Source of the DNA: Chloroflexota bacterium
Lineage (GTDB): Bacteria; Chloroflexota; Anaerolineae; DTPP01
NCBI GenBank assembly: GCA_012514615.1
Contig: JAAYZY010000298.1
Coordinates: 1-8,417, forward strand
Length of the DNA: 8,417 bases
Direction of reading: 5' to 3'
The position numbers and the translations under genes were made by a program. This document shows positions 1 through 6,675 of the stretch, in pieces. Every line of letters begins with the position of its first letter. Positions within the stretch are counted from its first letter, which is position 1. The notes under the pieces are model-generated. The model made no database searches, was not told the origin of the DNA, and saw nothing but the letters and a program-made list of their open reading frames with translations.

Positions 1-2
1 AA

Positions 3-1940
3 TGGGTGAACTTCTACGGCATGAGCTCCACCCTCAACGGCGCGCCCCTGCCCATCGGCTCGGTGGTGCAGGCCTGGACCGGCGGGACGGTCTGCGGCTC
101 CTTCGTGGTGCACACCCTGGGGTGGTACGGCCTCCTGCCCTGCTACCGCGCCTTCGACGGCAGCCCCGGCGCCCAACCCGGCGACCTGATCACCTTCACC
201 GTCAACGGGCTGCCCGCCGCCGCCCTGGGGCCCGACCAAGCCTTCTGGACGCAGCATGGCGACCGCAAGCAGGTGGAACTGCAGGCCGTCGGGGCCCCGC
301 CCACCGCCACAGCCACCGTCATCCCGCCCACCAGCACCACGGTTCCGCCCACAGCCACAGGCACGCCGCAGACGCCTTGGCCCACCCCCACCCGCACCTT
401 CACGCCTATCGCGCCGTGGACGCCCTGGCCCACGCCTTGGTGGCCCACGCCTGGCCCCACGCCTTGGTGGCCCACGCCTGGCCCCACGCCCATCGCCCCT
501 GGGCCAGCCACGCCGGCCGTCCCCTGCTGGGAAGGGGTAGCTAACAGCAACTTCCTGACCAACGACGGCTGGATCATCAGCCCGGACGCCCGCCCAGCCA
601 TCTATACCGTAGACCGCTGGTACACCGGTGGGAGGTCCATGTTCCTGGGCAACATGACTCAGCCGGACACCACCTCCCACTCTGCCATCCGCCAGGTGGT
701 GGAGATTCCGGCCAATGCCACGTCGGCCCGCCTGCGCTTCTGGTACTGGCCGTGGTCCGAAGACACCACCGGCAACGACCACCAGGAGCTGGCCCTGCTG
801 GACCCGGCCACCGGCCTGACGATCTGGACGCCCTGGCACCGCGTGCGGGCCAATGAGCAGACCTGGCTGTCGGATGAAATCAACCTGACCGCCTACCGCG
901 GCCGCCGGCTGGAGCTCTACTTCAACGTCGCCAACGACGGCAGCGGCAAGCGCACCGCCATGTACTTGGATGGCGTTTCGCTGACCATCTGCACTGCGGC
1001 AGTACCGCCGCCGGCCACGGCCACGCCCACGCCCAGCCCCACCTGGCCAGTGGGCCCCACGGCCGCGCCGGCCACCCCGCCAGCGATCCCGCCTGGCGAC
1101 TGTACAGAACTGGTGAAGAACCCCAGCTTCGACCCCGGGCTCAACGCCTGGCAGTTGGGCCAGACTTGGTACACGCCGCGCTACGCCAGCGAGCAGTACC
1201 GCTCGTCCCCCTGGTCGATCTACCTGGGTTTCCAGCCGGCCCTCAGCGACCGCGCCTCGTGGTCGTCGGTGCGTCAGACGGTGCAGATTCCGTCCAATGT
1301 AGACAGTGTGACCCTCTACTTCTGGTACTTCCCCATTGCTGAGGCTGGCGGCGGGCAAGACCAGCAGCAGTTCGTGCTGTTGGATCCCTGGAACGAAGAG
1401 GTCGTTGCCGTCCCCTGGCGGGGTCAATCCAACGCCCAGTCGTGGCAGCTTCAGGCCGCAGACCTGACGCCCTACCGCGGCCGCAGCCTGAGCATCTACT
1501 TCAACGTGGTCAACGATGGCATCGGCGGACGCATGGGCATGTACTTGGATGACGTCTCGGTGCTGGCCTGTACGGCAGCGCCGCCCACAGCCCTGGCCCC
1601 GGCCGCGCTGCCCAGCACCACGGCCACCACAGCCGCGGCTGCGGCAACCGATTCACCTAGCGAGACGCCAGGGGCCGCCGCAACGCCGCTCAGCCAAGCC
1701 ACCACCAGCGCCGGCCCCACGGTGGTCAGCGTCATCGCCCAGACCCCCACCACTTTGGTGCAGCAGCCAACCGCGCCTTCCACCACCGGGCCTTCTGGCG
1801 ATGTCCGCTCCGGCGGCGCCGTACCGTTGGCCCCCACCCAGGCGAGCCGGACTTCCACCTCTCAGTTCTTGGTCTACGGCCTGCTGGGGGTAGTGCTGGT
1901 GGGGATCGCAGGTGCTGTGGGGCTCCGCCTGCTACGCTAA
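3..1940 (+). CDS. Membrane-anchored surface protein with two tandem Cys-bracketed beta modules (5' partial)
   Basis: The frame is open to the left window edge, so the N-terminus and any signal peptide are missing. Residues are counted from the GTG codon at 6. Residues 2-95 form an NFYG-type beta module (NFYGMSSTLNG, then PGDLITFTVNG) of a kind I associate with Chloroflexota surface proteins. Residues 96-173 are a Pro/Thr/Trp-rich linker. Residues 174-329 and 366-522 are two homologous modules of about 156 residues. Both contain an FWYWPW/FWYFPI strand, a YRGR motif, YFNV-NDG and a closing MYLD-VS-C; each begins and ends with Cys. They look like galactose-binding or carbohydrate-binding jelly rolls, but the fold is inferred. 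A Ser/Thr/Ala/Pro-rich stalk (about 523-618) leads to a C-terminal hydrophobic helix (621-640) ending RLLR, which suits a membrane anchor with the modules outside the cell. The ligand is unknown; polysaccharide or glycan binding is a guess. A strong terminator follows the stop. Confidence 0.85.
   Translation, partial: WVNFYGMSSTLNGAPLPIGSVVQAWTGGTVCGSFVVHTLGWYGLLPCYRAFDGSPGAQPGDLITFTVNGLPAAALGPDQAFWTQHGDRKQVELQAVGAPPTATATVIPPTSTTVPPTATGTPQTPWPTPTRTFTPIAPWTPWPTPWWPTPGPTPWWPTPGPTPIAPGPATPAVPCWEGVANSNFLTNDGWIISPDARPAIYTVDRWYTGGRSMFLGNMTQPDTTSHSAIRQVVEIPANATSARLRFWYWPWSEDTTGNDHQELALLDPATGLTIWTPWHRVRANEQTWLSDEINLTAYRGRRLELYFNVANDGSGKRTAMYLDGVSLTICTAAVPPPATATPTPSPTWPVGPTAAPATPPAIPPGDCTELVKNPSFDPGLNAWQLGQTWYTPRYASEQYRSSPWSIYLGFQPALSDRASWSSVRQTVQIPSNVDSVTLYFWYFPIAEAGGGQDQQQFVLLDPWNEEVVAVPWRGQSNAQSWQLQAADLTPYRGRSLSIYFNVVNDGIGGRMGMYLDDVSVLACTAAPPTALAPAALPSTTATTAAAAATDSPSETPGAAATPLSQATTSAGPTVVSVIAQTPTTLVQQPTAPSTTGPSGDVRSGGAVPLAPTQASRTSTSQFLVYGLLGVVLVGIAGAVGLRLLR
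431..490 (+). repeat. 27-bp in-frame tandem repeat in Pro/Trp linker
   Basis: Two consecutive copies of a 27-bp unit (431-457 and 458-484) are followed by the start of a third copy at 485 that decays. Each unit encodes nine residues of the pattern TPWWPTPGP. The repeat lies in the linker of the surface protein and keeps the reading frame, so copy-number change would lengthen or shorten the linker by nine residues. Confidence 0.8.
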
Positions 1941-1968
1941 TCGGGGCAAAGGGCAAGACCGATCACCG

Positions 1969-2000
1969 ACCCCCCGGCTTCGGCCGGGGGGTTCCTTTCT
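1969..2000 (+). terminator. Rho-independent terminator with UUCG loop
   Basis: A perfect 10-bp stem (1969-1978 pairing with 1983-1992) of six C-G pairs, two G-C pairs and closing pairs encloses the tetraloop TTCG. A pyrimidine-rich, T-containing tract (TTCCTTTCT) follows. It sits 28 bp after the stop of the surface protein gene and before the next promoter, so it should separate the two transcription units. Confidence 0.9.
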
Positions 2001-2018
2001 GCAGACGCTTGACGCCGT

Positions 2019-2047
2019 TTGCCTGAGCCCCCCTCATCATGTATAAT
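2019..2047 (+). promoter_or_regulatory. Sigma70-type promoter of the GNAT gene
   Basis: The -35 box is TTGCCT at 2019-2024 and the -10 box is a perfect TATAAT at 2042-2047, with a 17-bp spacer. Transcription should start near 2054, giving a leader of roughly 28 nt before the ATG at 2082. The promoter directly follows the terminator of the preceding gene. Confidence 0.8.
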
Positions 2048-2081
2048 CGTTGGCAACCGACAGTGCCTAAGAAAGGGCGCC

Positions 2082-3107
2082 ATGACCCTTACAGTCTACG
2101 ACTCGCCGGCTGCGTTCCAGCGCCTGCGTGCCGAATGGAACCCGCTTGTTCGCGCCAGCGCCTTCGACAACCTGTTCATGACCTGGGAATGGCAGACCAC
2201 CTGGTGGCAGCACCTGGGAACAGGCCAGCTCTGTGTGCTGGAGGTGCGGGAAGGAGAGGAGCTGCTGGGAATCGTGCCCCTCTTTCGGGAGGAGAGCGCC
2301 GAGGGCCGGCAGCGCCTCAGCCTGGTGGGTTGCGTCGAGGTCTCCGACTACCTGGATATCGTCGCCCGGCGGGGGGCCGAAGAGCAGGTGCTGGGGGCCA
2401 TGTTGGCGTTCCTCCAGGGCAGCGAAGCCCCACCTTGGGACGTGCTGGACTTCTGCAACCTGCCCCAGGGCTCACCCACCCACGACCTGCTGCCTGCATT
2501 GGCCGCGGCGCAGGGGCTGCCGCACCAGAGCGCCAGGGAGGATGTCTGCCCGGTCATCCACCTGCCCGCCACGTGGGACGACTACCTGAGCAGCCTGAGC
2601 AAGAAGGAGCGGCACGAGACGCGGCGCAAGATCCGCCGGCTGGAGCGAGAGGCCGCCTTCGGCTGGCACTCCATCCAAGCCATGGACGAGCTGCCGGCAA
2701 GCATGAACGCCTTCATTGACCTGCACCGCCAGAGCAGCGACGACAAGCACCATTTCATGGACGACAAGATGGCCGCCTTCTTCCGAGCCATGGCTGCGGT
2801 CATGTTGGAGAAAGGGTGGCTGTGGCTTTCGTTGCTGGAGATCGACCAGCACCCCGCGGCCGGCCTGCTCTGTTTCGACTACGGCGACCGCATCTGGGTC
2901 TACAACTCAGGGTTCGCCCCCCAATTCAACCATCTGAGCCCCGGCGTGGTGGTCAAGGCGTTGTGCATCCAAGAAGCGATCCAGCGTGGGCGGGCGGTCT
3001 TTGACTTCCTGCAGGGGGCCGAGCCGTACAAGTACCGTTTCGGAGCCGTGGACACCGAGGTGATACGCCTGATGGTGCTGCGCACTCCCGCTTCCGGACG
3101 GGGCTGA
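2082..3107 (+). CDS. GNAT-fold acetyltransferase, CelD/BcsL-like
   Basis: This 341-residue protein is cytosolic, with no signal peptide or membrane segment. The N-terminal part has the WNPLV-FMTWEWQTTWW-LGIVPLF pattern of the CelD/BcsL family. The acyltransferase core (Acetyltransf_6/BioF2-like, about residues 155-320) includes the basic KKERHETRRKIRRLERE stretch (174-190), YNSGF (275-279), SPGVVV (286-291) and the DFLQGAEPYKYRFG block (308-321) typical of the family. Members transfer acyl groups from acyl-CoA or aminoacyl donors and are often linked to exopolysaccharide or cell-surface synthesis; substrate and donor cannot be told here. The ATG at 2082 is chosen because an AAAGGG site lies 4 nt upstream and the -10 box excludes the more distant in-frame TTG at 2019. 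It is a single-gene unit with its own promoter, and it ends 2 bp from the convergent URO-D gene. Confidence 0.88.
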   Translation: MTLTVYDSPAAFQRLRAEWNPLVRASAFDNLFMTWEWQTTWWQHLGTGQLCVLEVREGEELLGIVPLFREESAEGRQRLSLVGCVEVSDYLDIVARRGAEEQVLGAMLAFLQGSEAPPWDVLDFCNLPQGSPTHDLLPALAAAQGLPHQSAREDVCPVIHLPATWDDYLSSLSKKERHETRRKIRRLEREAAFGWHSIQAMDELPASMNAFIDLHRQSSDDKHHFMDDKMAAFFRAMAAVMLEKGWLWLSLLEIDQHPAAGLLCFDYGDRIWVYNSGFAPQFNHLSPGVVVKALCIQEAIQRGRAVFDFLQGAEPYKYRFGAVDTEVIRLMVLRTPASGRG

Positions 3108-3109
3108 GG

Positions 3110-4126
3110 TCACCCGCAGAGGGAGTGCAGCGCTTCACGCACTGCCAGGAAATGCTCCTGCGGGGTGTCTAGGTAGGGAATGCGAGATGGGGCCAGGATG
3201 AAGCGCTGGCTGCCAGCTTCCCGAACCACCTGCCGCACCTGATCGGCGATGGCCTGGGCGGGACCTTCACGCAGCAGATCACGATCGAGCCCCCCCAACA
3301 GCGTCTTATCGGTCAAGCGTCGCGCTTCAGCCAGCGACGGGCCGGTGGTATGGTGGTTCCAGTTCACCGCCTGCACAGGGTAGCGGTTGACCAGGTCAAA
3401 GAAGGGGTCTGGCCCATGCAGGTGCAGCACCGTGATCGCTGGGGTGTGGCGCAGGGGGTCCAGCACCATCAGGTCGTAGTGCACACCGAAGGTCTCGTAC
3501 TCCTCCCGCGTGAGGTGAGCGCTTGAGGCCAGTTGGGTGATGAAGAAGAGGCCGTCGGCCCGCTGCGCCAACGCTTGCCGAGCGACGCGGGCCATGGTTT
3601 CGGCGATGATGGCCAGGCCGAAGTGCAGCGCTTTGGGGGCACGGCGCAGGTGCTCCAGCACGGCATCGCCGGCCAGCTTGTAGGCCACAGTGAGGGGGCT
3701 GAAGACCGTCATCACGAAGGGCGTCTGCCCCCGAGCCAAGGTTCGCAGCTCGCGGATCGCCTGCATCTCCCGCCCCAATGCGCCGCTGGCCAGGTCCAGG
3801 GAGAGCAGGTCCAGCCACTGGTGCGGCTCTTGGATGACCCAGCGTTTCAGGGTGGGCAGCTTCTCTTCCTTGCGGGGGTAGACCACCTCGGCACCCCAGC
3901 CTTCGATGGCATACAGGTCGCTGGGGGCCAGGCGGACCAGGTCCAGCCCCAGCTCTTGGGCGAAGGCCCAGGTAGCGGCGGCCAGGTCTTGGGGGGAGCG
4001 TTCGGCCAAGGGAAAGCGTCGCCACAGGGCCAGGGGCATCCGATCGGGCGACTCGCCCTGCAAGGATGCGCGCACCCTGCGCCAGGATGCGGAGTCTCGG
4101 TCTAGCGACGCGGGTTCTATTGTCAT
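3110..4126 (-). CDS. Uroporphyrinogen decarboxylase (URO-D) superfamily protein, non-HemE
   Basis: This 338-residue protein has the URO-D TIM-barrel pattern: WRRVRASLQGESPDRMPLALW at the start, SDLYAIEGWG (69-78) matching the conserved Asp-bearing substrate loop, FSPLTVAYKLAG (142-153), VNWNHHTT (254-261), LLGGLDRD (276-283) and the family-like C-terminus ILAPSRIPYLDTPQEH (310-325). The HemE signature RQAGRYxPEYR is absent, so haem synthesis is unlikely. Relatives include corrinoid-dependent methyltransferases (MtaA, CmuA), which bind zinc through HxC plus a later Cys. Here the positions read H235-L-H237 and S314, so that metal site is altered. A methyl-transfer or other one-carbon role is possible but unproven; no corrinoid protein gene is beside it. 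The ATG at 4126 is preceded by a weakly placed GAGG. The promoter is at 4168-4196. Confidence 0.85.
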   Translation of the reverse strand: MTIEPASLDRDSASWRRVRASLQGESPDRMPLALWRRFPLAERSPQDLAAATWAFAQELGLDLVRLAPSDLYAIEGWGAEVVYPRKEEKLPTLKRWVIQEPHQWLDLLSLDLASGALGREMQAIRELRTLARGQTPFVMTVFSPLTVAYKLAGDAVLEHLRRAPKALHFGLAIIAETMARVARQALAQRADGLFFITQLASSAHLTREEYETFGVHYDLMVLDPLRHTPAITVLHLHGPDPFFDLVNRYPVQAVNWNHHTTGPSLAEARRLTDKTLLGGLDRDLLREGPAQAIADQVRQVVREAGSQRFILAPSRIPYLDTPQEHFLAVREALHSLCG

Positions 4127-4144
4127 CCTCAGGCTCAGGCTCCC

Positions 4145-4172
4145 TTGGGCTGTGCCGGTGGTGACTCATTAT
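4145..4172 (+). promoter_or_regulatory. Possible plus-strand promoter of the UPF0158-MATE operon
   Basis: TTGGGC at 4145-4150 and CATTAT at 4167-4172 are 16 bp apart. The -10 candidate keeps the key A at position 2 and T at position 6 and lies on top of the minus-strand TATAAT, so the two divergent promoters would share one melted region. It is a weak match, but no better candidate exists in the 112-bp gap. Confidence 0.3.
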
Positions 4173-4196
4173 AGCAGGCTGGGCACCGGTCGGCAA
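4168..4196 (-). promoter_or_regulatory. Sigma70-type promoter of the URO-D gene
   Basis: Read on the minus strand, the -35 box is TTGCCG (4196-4191) and the -10 box is a perfect TATAAT (4173-4168) with a 17-bp spacer. Transcription should begin about 4161, giving a leader of about 35 nt. The layout nearly matches the promoter at 2019-2047. Confidence 0.8.
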
Positions 4197-4223
4197 CTCC
4201 TTGCCGCCCCGTAGCCCACACCT

Positions 4224-4230
4224 GGGGAGG
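4224..4230 (+). promoter_or_regulatory. Ribosome binding site deciding a TTG start
   Basis: GGGGAGG lies 8 nt before TTG at 4239. The strong match and ideal spacing support TTG as the start of the UPF0158-like gene. Confidence 0.75.
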
Positions 4231-4238
4231 GAACAAGC

Positions 4239-4667
4239 TTGAGCAGCGAATGGCGGGCGGTTCTGGATCGGGACGAGGCGGCCACCTGGTGGCTGGATCG
4301 CGAGACGGGGGCTCTGTTCCCCATCCCCCGAGATGACTGGGAAGCCATCGCCCGCCTGGAGGGCGCGCCGGCAGCCCCGCCATCCTCGCCGGCGATGGCC
4401 CTGGCCCTGCAGGTGCAGGCCCAGCCCAAGCGCTACCTTCAGGCCCCCCTGACCGCCGAGCAGGAACTGGCCGATGGACGCGCCTTTGTGAGCAGCGTGC
4501 TATCTGCCGTGGTGCAGCGGCAACTGCAAGGCGTTCTGGAGGGACCGCGGCCCATGGAGCGGCTGCGCGCCTTGCTGGCCCGCCACCCCCATGAGCTAGC
4601 CCGCTGGCAGACGTTCCGCGCCCTACGTCTCAGACAACGCATTCAGAGGTGGCTGGATGAAGTGTGA
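4239..4667 (+). CDS. UPF0158-like small protein
   Basis: This is a 142-residue soluble protein of unknown function. The N-terminus has WWLDRETGALFPIP (17-30), like the 'YYLD-TGEV' opening of UPF0158 proteins. The C-terminal third (about 94-142) has the family's pattern: a short helix, then LEGPRPMERLRALLARHP, W123, F126 and a final RQRIQRWLDEV helix. The middle (41-70) is Ala/Pro-rich and looks flexible. The assignment is by pattern recognition and the C-terminal half is the stronger evidence. The TTG start is supported by a strong ribosome binding site. It is first in a plus-strand operon; its stop lies 11 nt inside the MATE gene, which implies translational coupling. Whether it acts with the transporter is unknown. 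Confidence 0.7.
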   Translation: MSSEWRAVLDRDEAATWWLDRETGALFPIPRDDWEAIARLEGAPAAPPSSPAMALALQVQAQPKRYLQAPLTAEQELADGRAFVSSVLSAVVQRQLQGVLEGPRPMERLRALLARHPHELARWQTFRALRLRQRIQRWLDEV

Positions 4668-6099
4668 ACGCCTCGCCATAGGCGACGCAGCGGTACCGCC
4701 GGCCGACCCCGCTGCTCCACCCGCCCCTGCCGCCGGGGCAGCCCCAGCGGCCGCTGTACAAGCCAAGCCCCACACGGATATGATCAGCCGCATCCTCAAC
4801 CTAGCTTGGCCGGCGCTCACAGAGCAGTTCCTGAGCATGACGGTCGGCCTGGTCAATACCTCTCTGGTGGGACACCTGGGCGCCACCCCGCTGGCGGCCG
4901 TGGGCCTCAGCGATCAGTTGGTGCAGATCTTCTCTGTCTTCTTTGGGGCGTTGGCTGTGGGCAGCACGGCGCTGGTGGCCCGGCACATTGGGGCTGGCGA
5001 CCGGCGCGGCGCCGACGTGATCACCTCTCAGTCCATGCTCATGGCCTTGGGGTTGGGCACGCTGACAGCGCTGCTCACCTTCCTGCTCGCCCGGCCGGCG
5101 TTGCAGCTCTTGGGCGCAGCGGCCGATGTGCAGGAGCAAGGCACGCTCTACCTGCGCATCGTGGCCCCTAGCCTCCTGCTCATGACGGTGATGTTCGTAG
5201 GCAACGCCACCCTGAGGGGCGCTGGCAATACTCGCACCCCGATGATGGTGATGATGGCCGTCAACATCGTCAACGTGGTGGTGACCTACTCTCTCATCAA
5301 CGGCGTGGCTGGCCTACCCAAGATGGGGGTGGCCGGCTCGGGCATCGGCGCGGCCACTGCCCGCTCGGTGGGCGGGCTGGCCGTGCTGGCGATCCTGCTG
5401 CGCCCCAGGAGCACGGTGAAGATCGTGCCCAAGTTCTTCCTGCACCTGAACCTGCAGCAGGTCCGCCGAGTCCTCAGCATCGGCATCCCCGCGGGGATGG
5501 AGCAGCTGCTCATGCGCCTGGCCCAGCTCACCTTCGCCGCCGCCATCACCAGCCTGGGCACCTCCAGCTATGCAGCCTATCAGATCGTCATGATGGTCAT
5601 GTCGGTGGGCTACATGCCCGGTTTCGGCTTCTCGGTGGCCTCTACCACCATGGTGGGGCAAGAGCTGGGCGCCGGCCGGCCCAGCCAGGCGGAAGCCGCC
5701 GTCAAGACCACGGTCAAGCTGGGGATACTCTCCGCCGTCATCGTGGGGGGAGTCTTGTTCCTCTGGCCCCGCGCCGTGGCCAGCCTATTCACCAACGACC
5801 TGGAGGTCATGGAGCAAGCCCTCCTGGGCGTCCGCACGTTCGCCTTGGCTCAGCCGCTGGTGGTGTTCTGTTTCACCTACGGCGGCGCCCTGCGGGGAGC
5901 CGGGGAGACCCGCCCGGTGCTGGTGGTCACCGTTGCCACCATCTGGTTGGTACGACTGGTCCTGGGCTACCTGCTGACCATCGTCTTTGGCCTGGGGCTA
6001 GTGGGCGCCTTCATTGCCGTGGACTTGGATTGGCTTGTCCGCGCCTTCCTGCTGCGGCGCCTGTTCCAGCGGGGACGCTGGAAGACCATCAAGGTCTAG
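4657..6099 (+). CDS. MATE family multidrug/toxin efflux transporter
   Basis: This 480-residue inner-membrane protein looks like a twelve-helix MATE antiporter, which exports organic cations or other small molecules using a Na+ or H+ gradient. The opening AWPALTEQFLSMTVGLVNTSLVGHLG (about 50-75) is typical, as is the paired motif LRGAGNTRTP (186-195) and LRGAGETRPV (412-421), 226 residues apart. The pair marks the two six-helix halves of the fold. GQELGAGRP (334-342) in the second half matches HIGAGDRRG (110-118) in the first. Residues 11-38 form an unusual Ala/Pro-rich cytosolic extension before helix 1. The ATG at 4657 has AGAGG 7 nt upstream and lies within the end of the preceding gene; an in-frame ATG at 4780 would remove the extension but has no clear ribosome binding site. 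The substrate cannot be predicted. Confidence 0.93.
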   Translation: MKCERLAIGDAAVPPADPAAPPAPAAGAAPAAAVQAKPHTDMISRILNLAWPALTEQFLSMTVGLVNTSLVGHLGATPLAAVGLSDQLVQIFSVFFGALAVGSTALVARHIGAGDRRGADVITSQSMLMALGLGTLTALLTFLLARPALQLLGAAADVQEQGTLYLRIVAPSLLLMTVMFVGNATLRGAGNTRTPMMVMMAVNIVNVVVTYSLINGVAGLPKMGVAGSGIGAATARSVGGLAVLAILLRPRSTVKIVPKFFLHLNLQQVRRVLSIGIPAGMEQLLMRLAQLTFAAAITSLGTSSYAAYQIVMMVMSVGYMPGFGFSVASTTMVGQELGAGRPSQAEAAVKTTVKLGILSAVIVGGVLFLWPRAVASLFTNDLEVMEQALLGVRTFALAQPLVVFCFTYGGALRGAGETRPVLVVTVATIWLVRLVLGYLLTIVFGLGLVGAFIAVDLDWLVRAFLLRRLFQRGRWKTIKV

Positions 6100-6130
6100 G
6101 GAGCCTGAAGCGGCTCCAGGGGATGCCGAG

Positions 6131-6673
6131 ATGCTGCCAACCGCTCATGTGGAGCTGACCTGGGGGGCGCTGCGCTGTCTGCAGCAGCGCCTGCCTGGCC
6201 GCTTGGCCAACGTAGACTACCGCGGGGTGGCTGCAGCCGCCATCCTGCCCGATCTCATCGACAAGCCGCTGGCCATCTGGGTGCTGCCCCACTCGGGGGC
6301 GGCGCTGCTGTGGGCCCACACCCTGCTCGTCCACGCCGGCCTCTGGTTGACCCTGTTGGCGCGGCGGGCCTGGGGCTGGCTGCCCTACGCCCTGGCTTTC
6401 TCTGGCCACCTGGCGGCCGATCGCATGTGGGGCTTCCCGCAGACGCTGCTGTGGCCCCTGCGGGGCCGCCAGTTCCACCAGTGGCGTCACGTGGGCACAC
6501 CCCAGGAGTTTGCCCAGGCCTATCGGGACATCGTGCGGGAGGAGCCCAAGCTGGTGCTCTTCGAAGTGGCCGGGCTGCTCACCCTGGGCTGGCTGGTCTG
6601 GCGTCACTGTCTGTGGCAGCCCCGGCGGCTTTGGCGCTTTGTCGCCAGCGGGCGGCTGCCCGAAGGAGCCTGA
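6131..6673 (+). CDS. YdjM-like membrane-bound metal-dependent hydrolase homologue
   Basis: This 180-residue protein has several hydrophobic stretches (about 33-52, 57-77, 82-95, 141-157). It begins MLPTAHVELTWG and carries the polar motif LPDLIDK (39-45) near the membrane, with H63 and H67 (AHTLLVH) and H93/D97 (GHLAAD). The His/Asp spacing resembles the YdjM/DUF457 group of membrane metal-dependent hydrolases (PF04307-like), whose substrates are mostly unknown. These His and Asp residues could be metal ligands, which is inference. The ATG at 6131 follows AGGGGA at 7 nt; an earlier in-frame start at 6014 would lie within the MATE gene and add a non-conserved tail. It is in the operon 31 nt after the MATE stop, and its own stop is 2 nt before rsmD. 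Confidence 0.7.
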   Translation: MLPTAHVELTWGALRCLQQRLPGRLANVDYRGVAAAAILPDLIDKPLAIWVLPHSGAALLWAHTLLVHAGLWLTLLARRAWGWLPYALAFSGHLAADRMWGFPQTLLWPLRGRQFHQWRHVGTPQEFAQAYRDIVREEPKLVLFEVAGLLTLGWLVWRHCLWQPRRLWRFVASGRLPEGA

Positions 6674-6675
6674 CC

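Noticed and set aside
143..601. 152-codon open frame on the minus strand with Gly/Val/His repeats
   Set aside because: It is the antisense shadow of the Pro/Trp/Thr repeat linker in the surface protein; its composition follows from that repeat and it has no family features.
2009..2047. TTGACG at 2009-2014 as the -35 box of the GNAT promoter
   Set aside because: The spacer to TATAAT would be 27 bp; TTGCCT at 2019 gives the normal 17 bp.
3533..4105. 190-codon plus-strand open frame opposite the URO-D gene
   Set aside because: It is antisense to a recognised gene, rich in Gln/Gly and without motifs or a ribosome binding site context.
4127..4144. Hexamer repeat AGGCTC twice just upstream of the URO-D start
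   Set aside because: It is too short to treat as an operator; it may only supply GAGG-like bases near the start codon.
3396..4196. 266-codon minus-strand open frame within the URO-D gene
   Set aside because: It is a shifted frame of the URO-D gene with Pro/Arg/Gly-rich composition and no domain; the URO-D frame has clear family motifs.
6014..6130. Earlier start for the YdjM-like gene
   Set aside because: The extra residues overlap the MATE gene, are Ser/Arg/Pro-rich and unlike the family; ATG at 6131 has a proper ribosome binding site.
6310..6675. In-frame extension of rsmD upstream to 6310
   Set aside because: It would overlap the YdjM-like gene entirely; the standard RsmD start MRVISGKAKG with GAAGGAG at 7 nt is at 6676.
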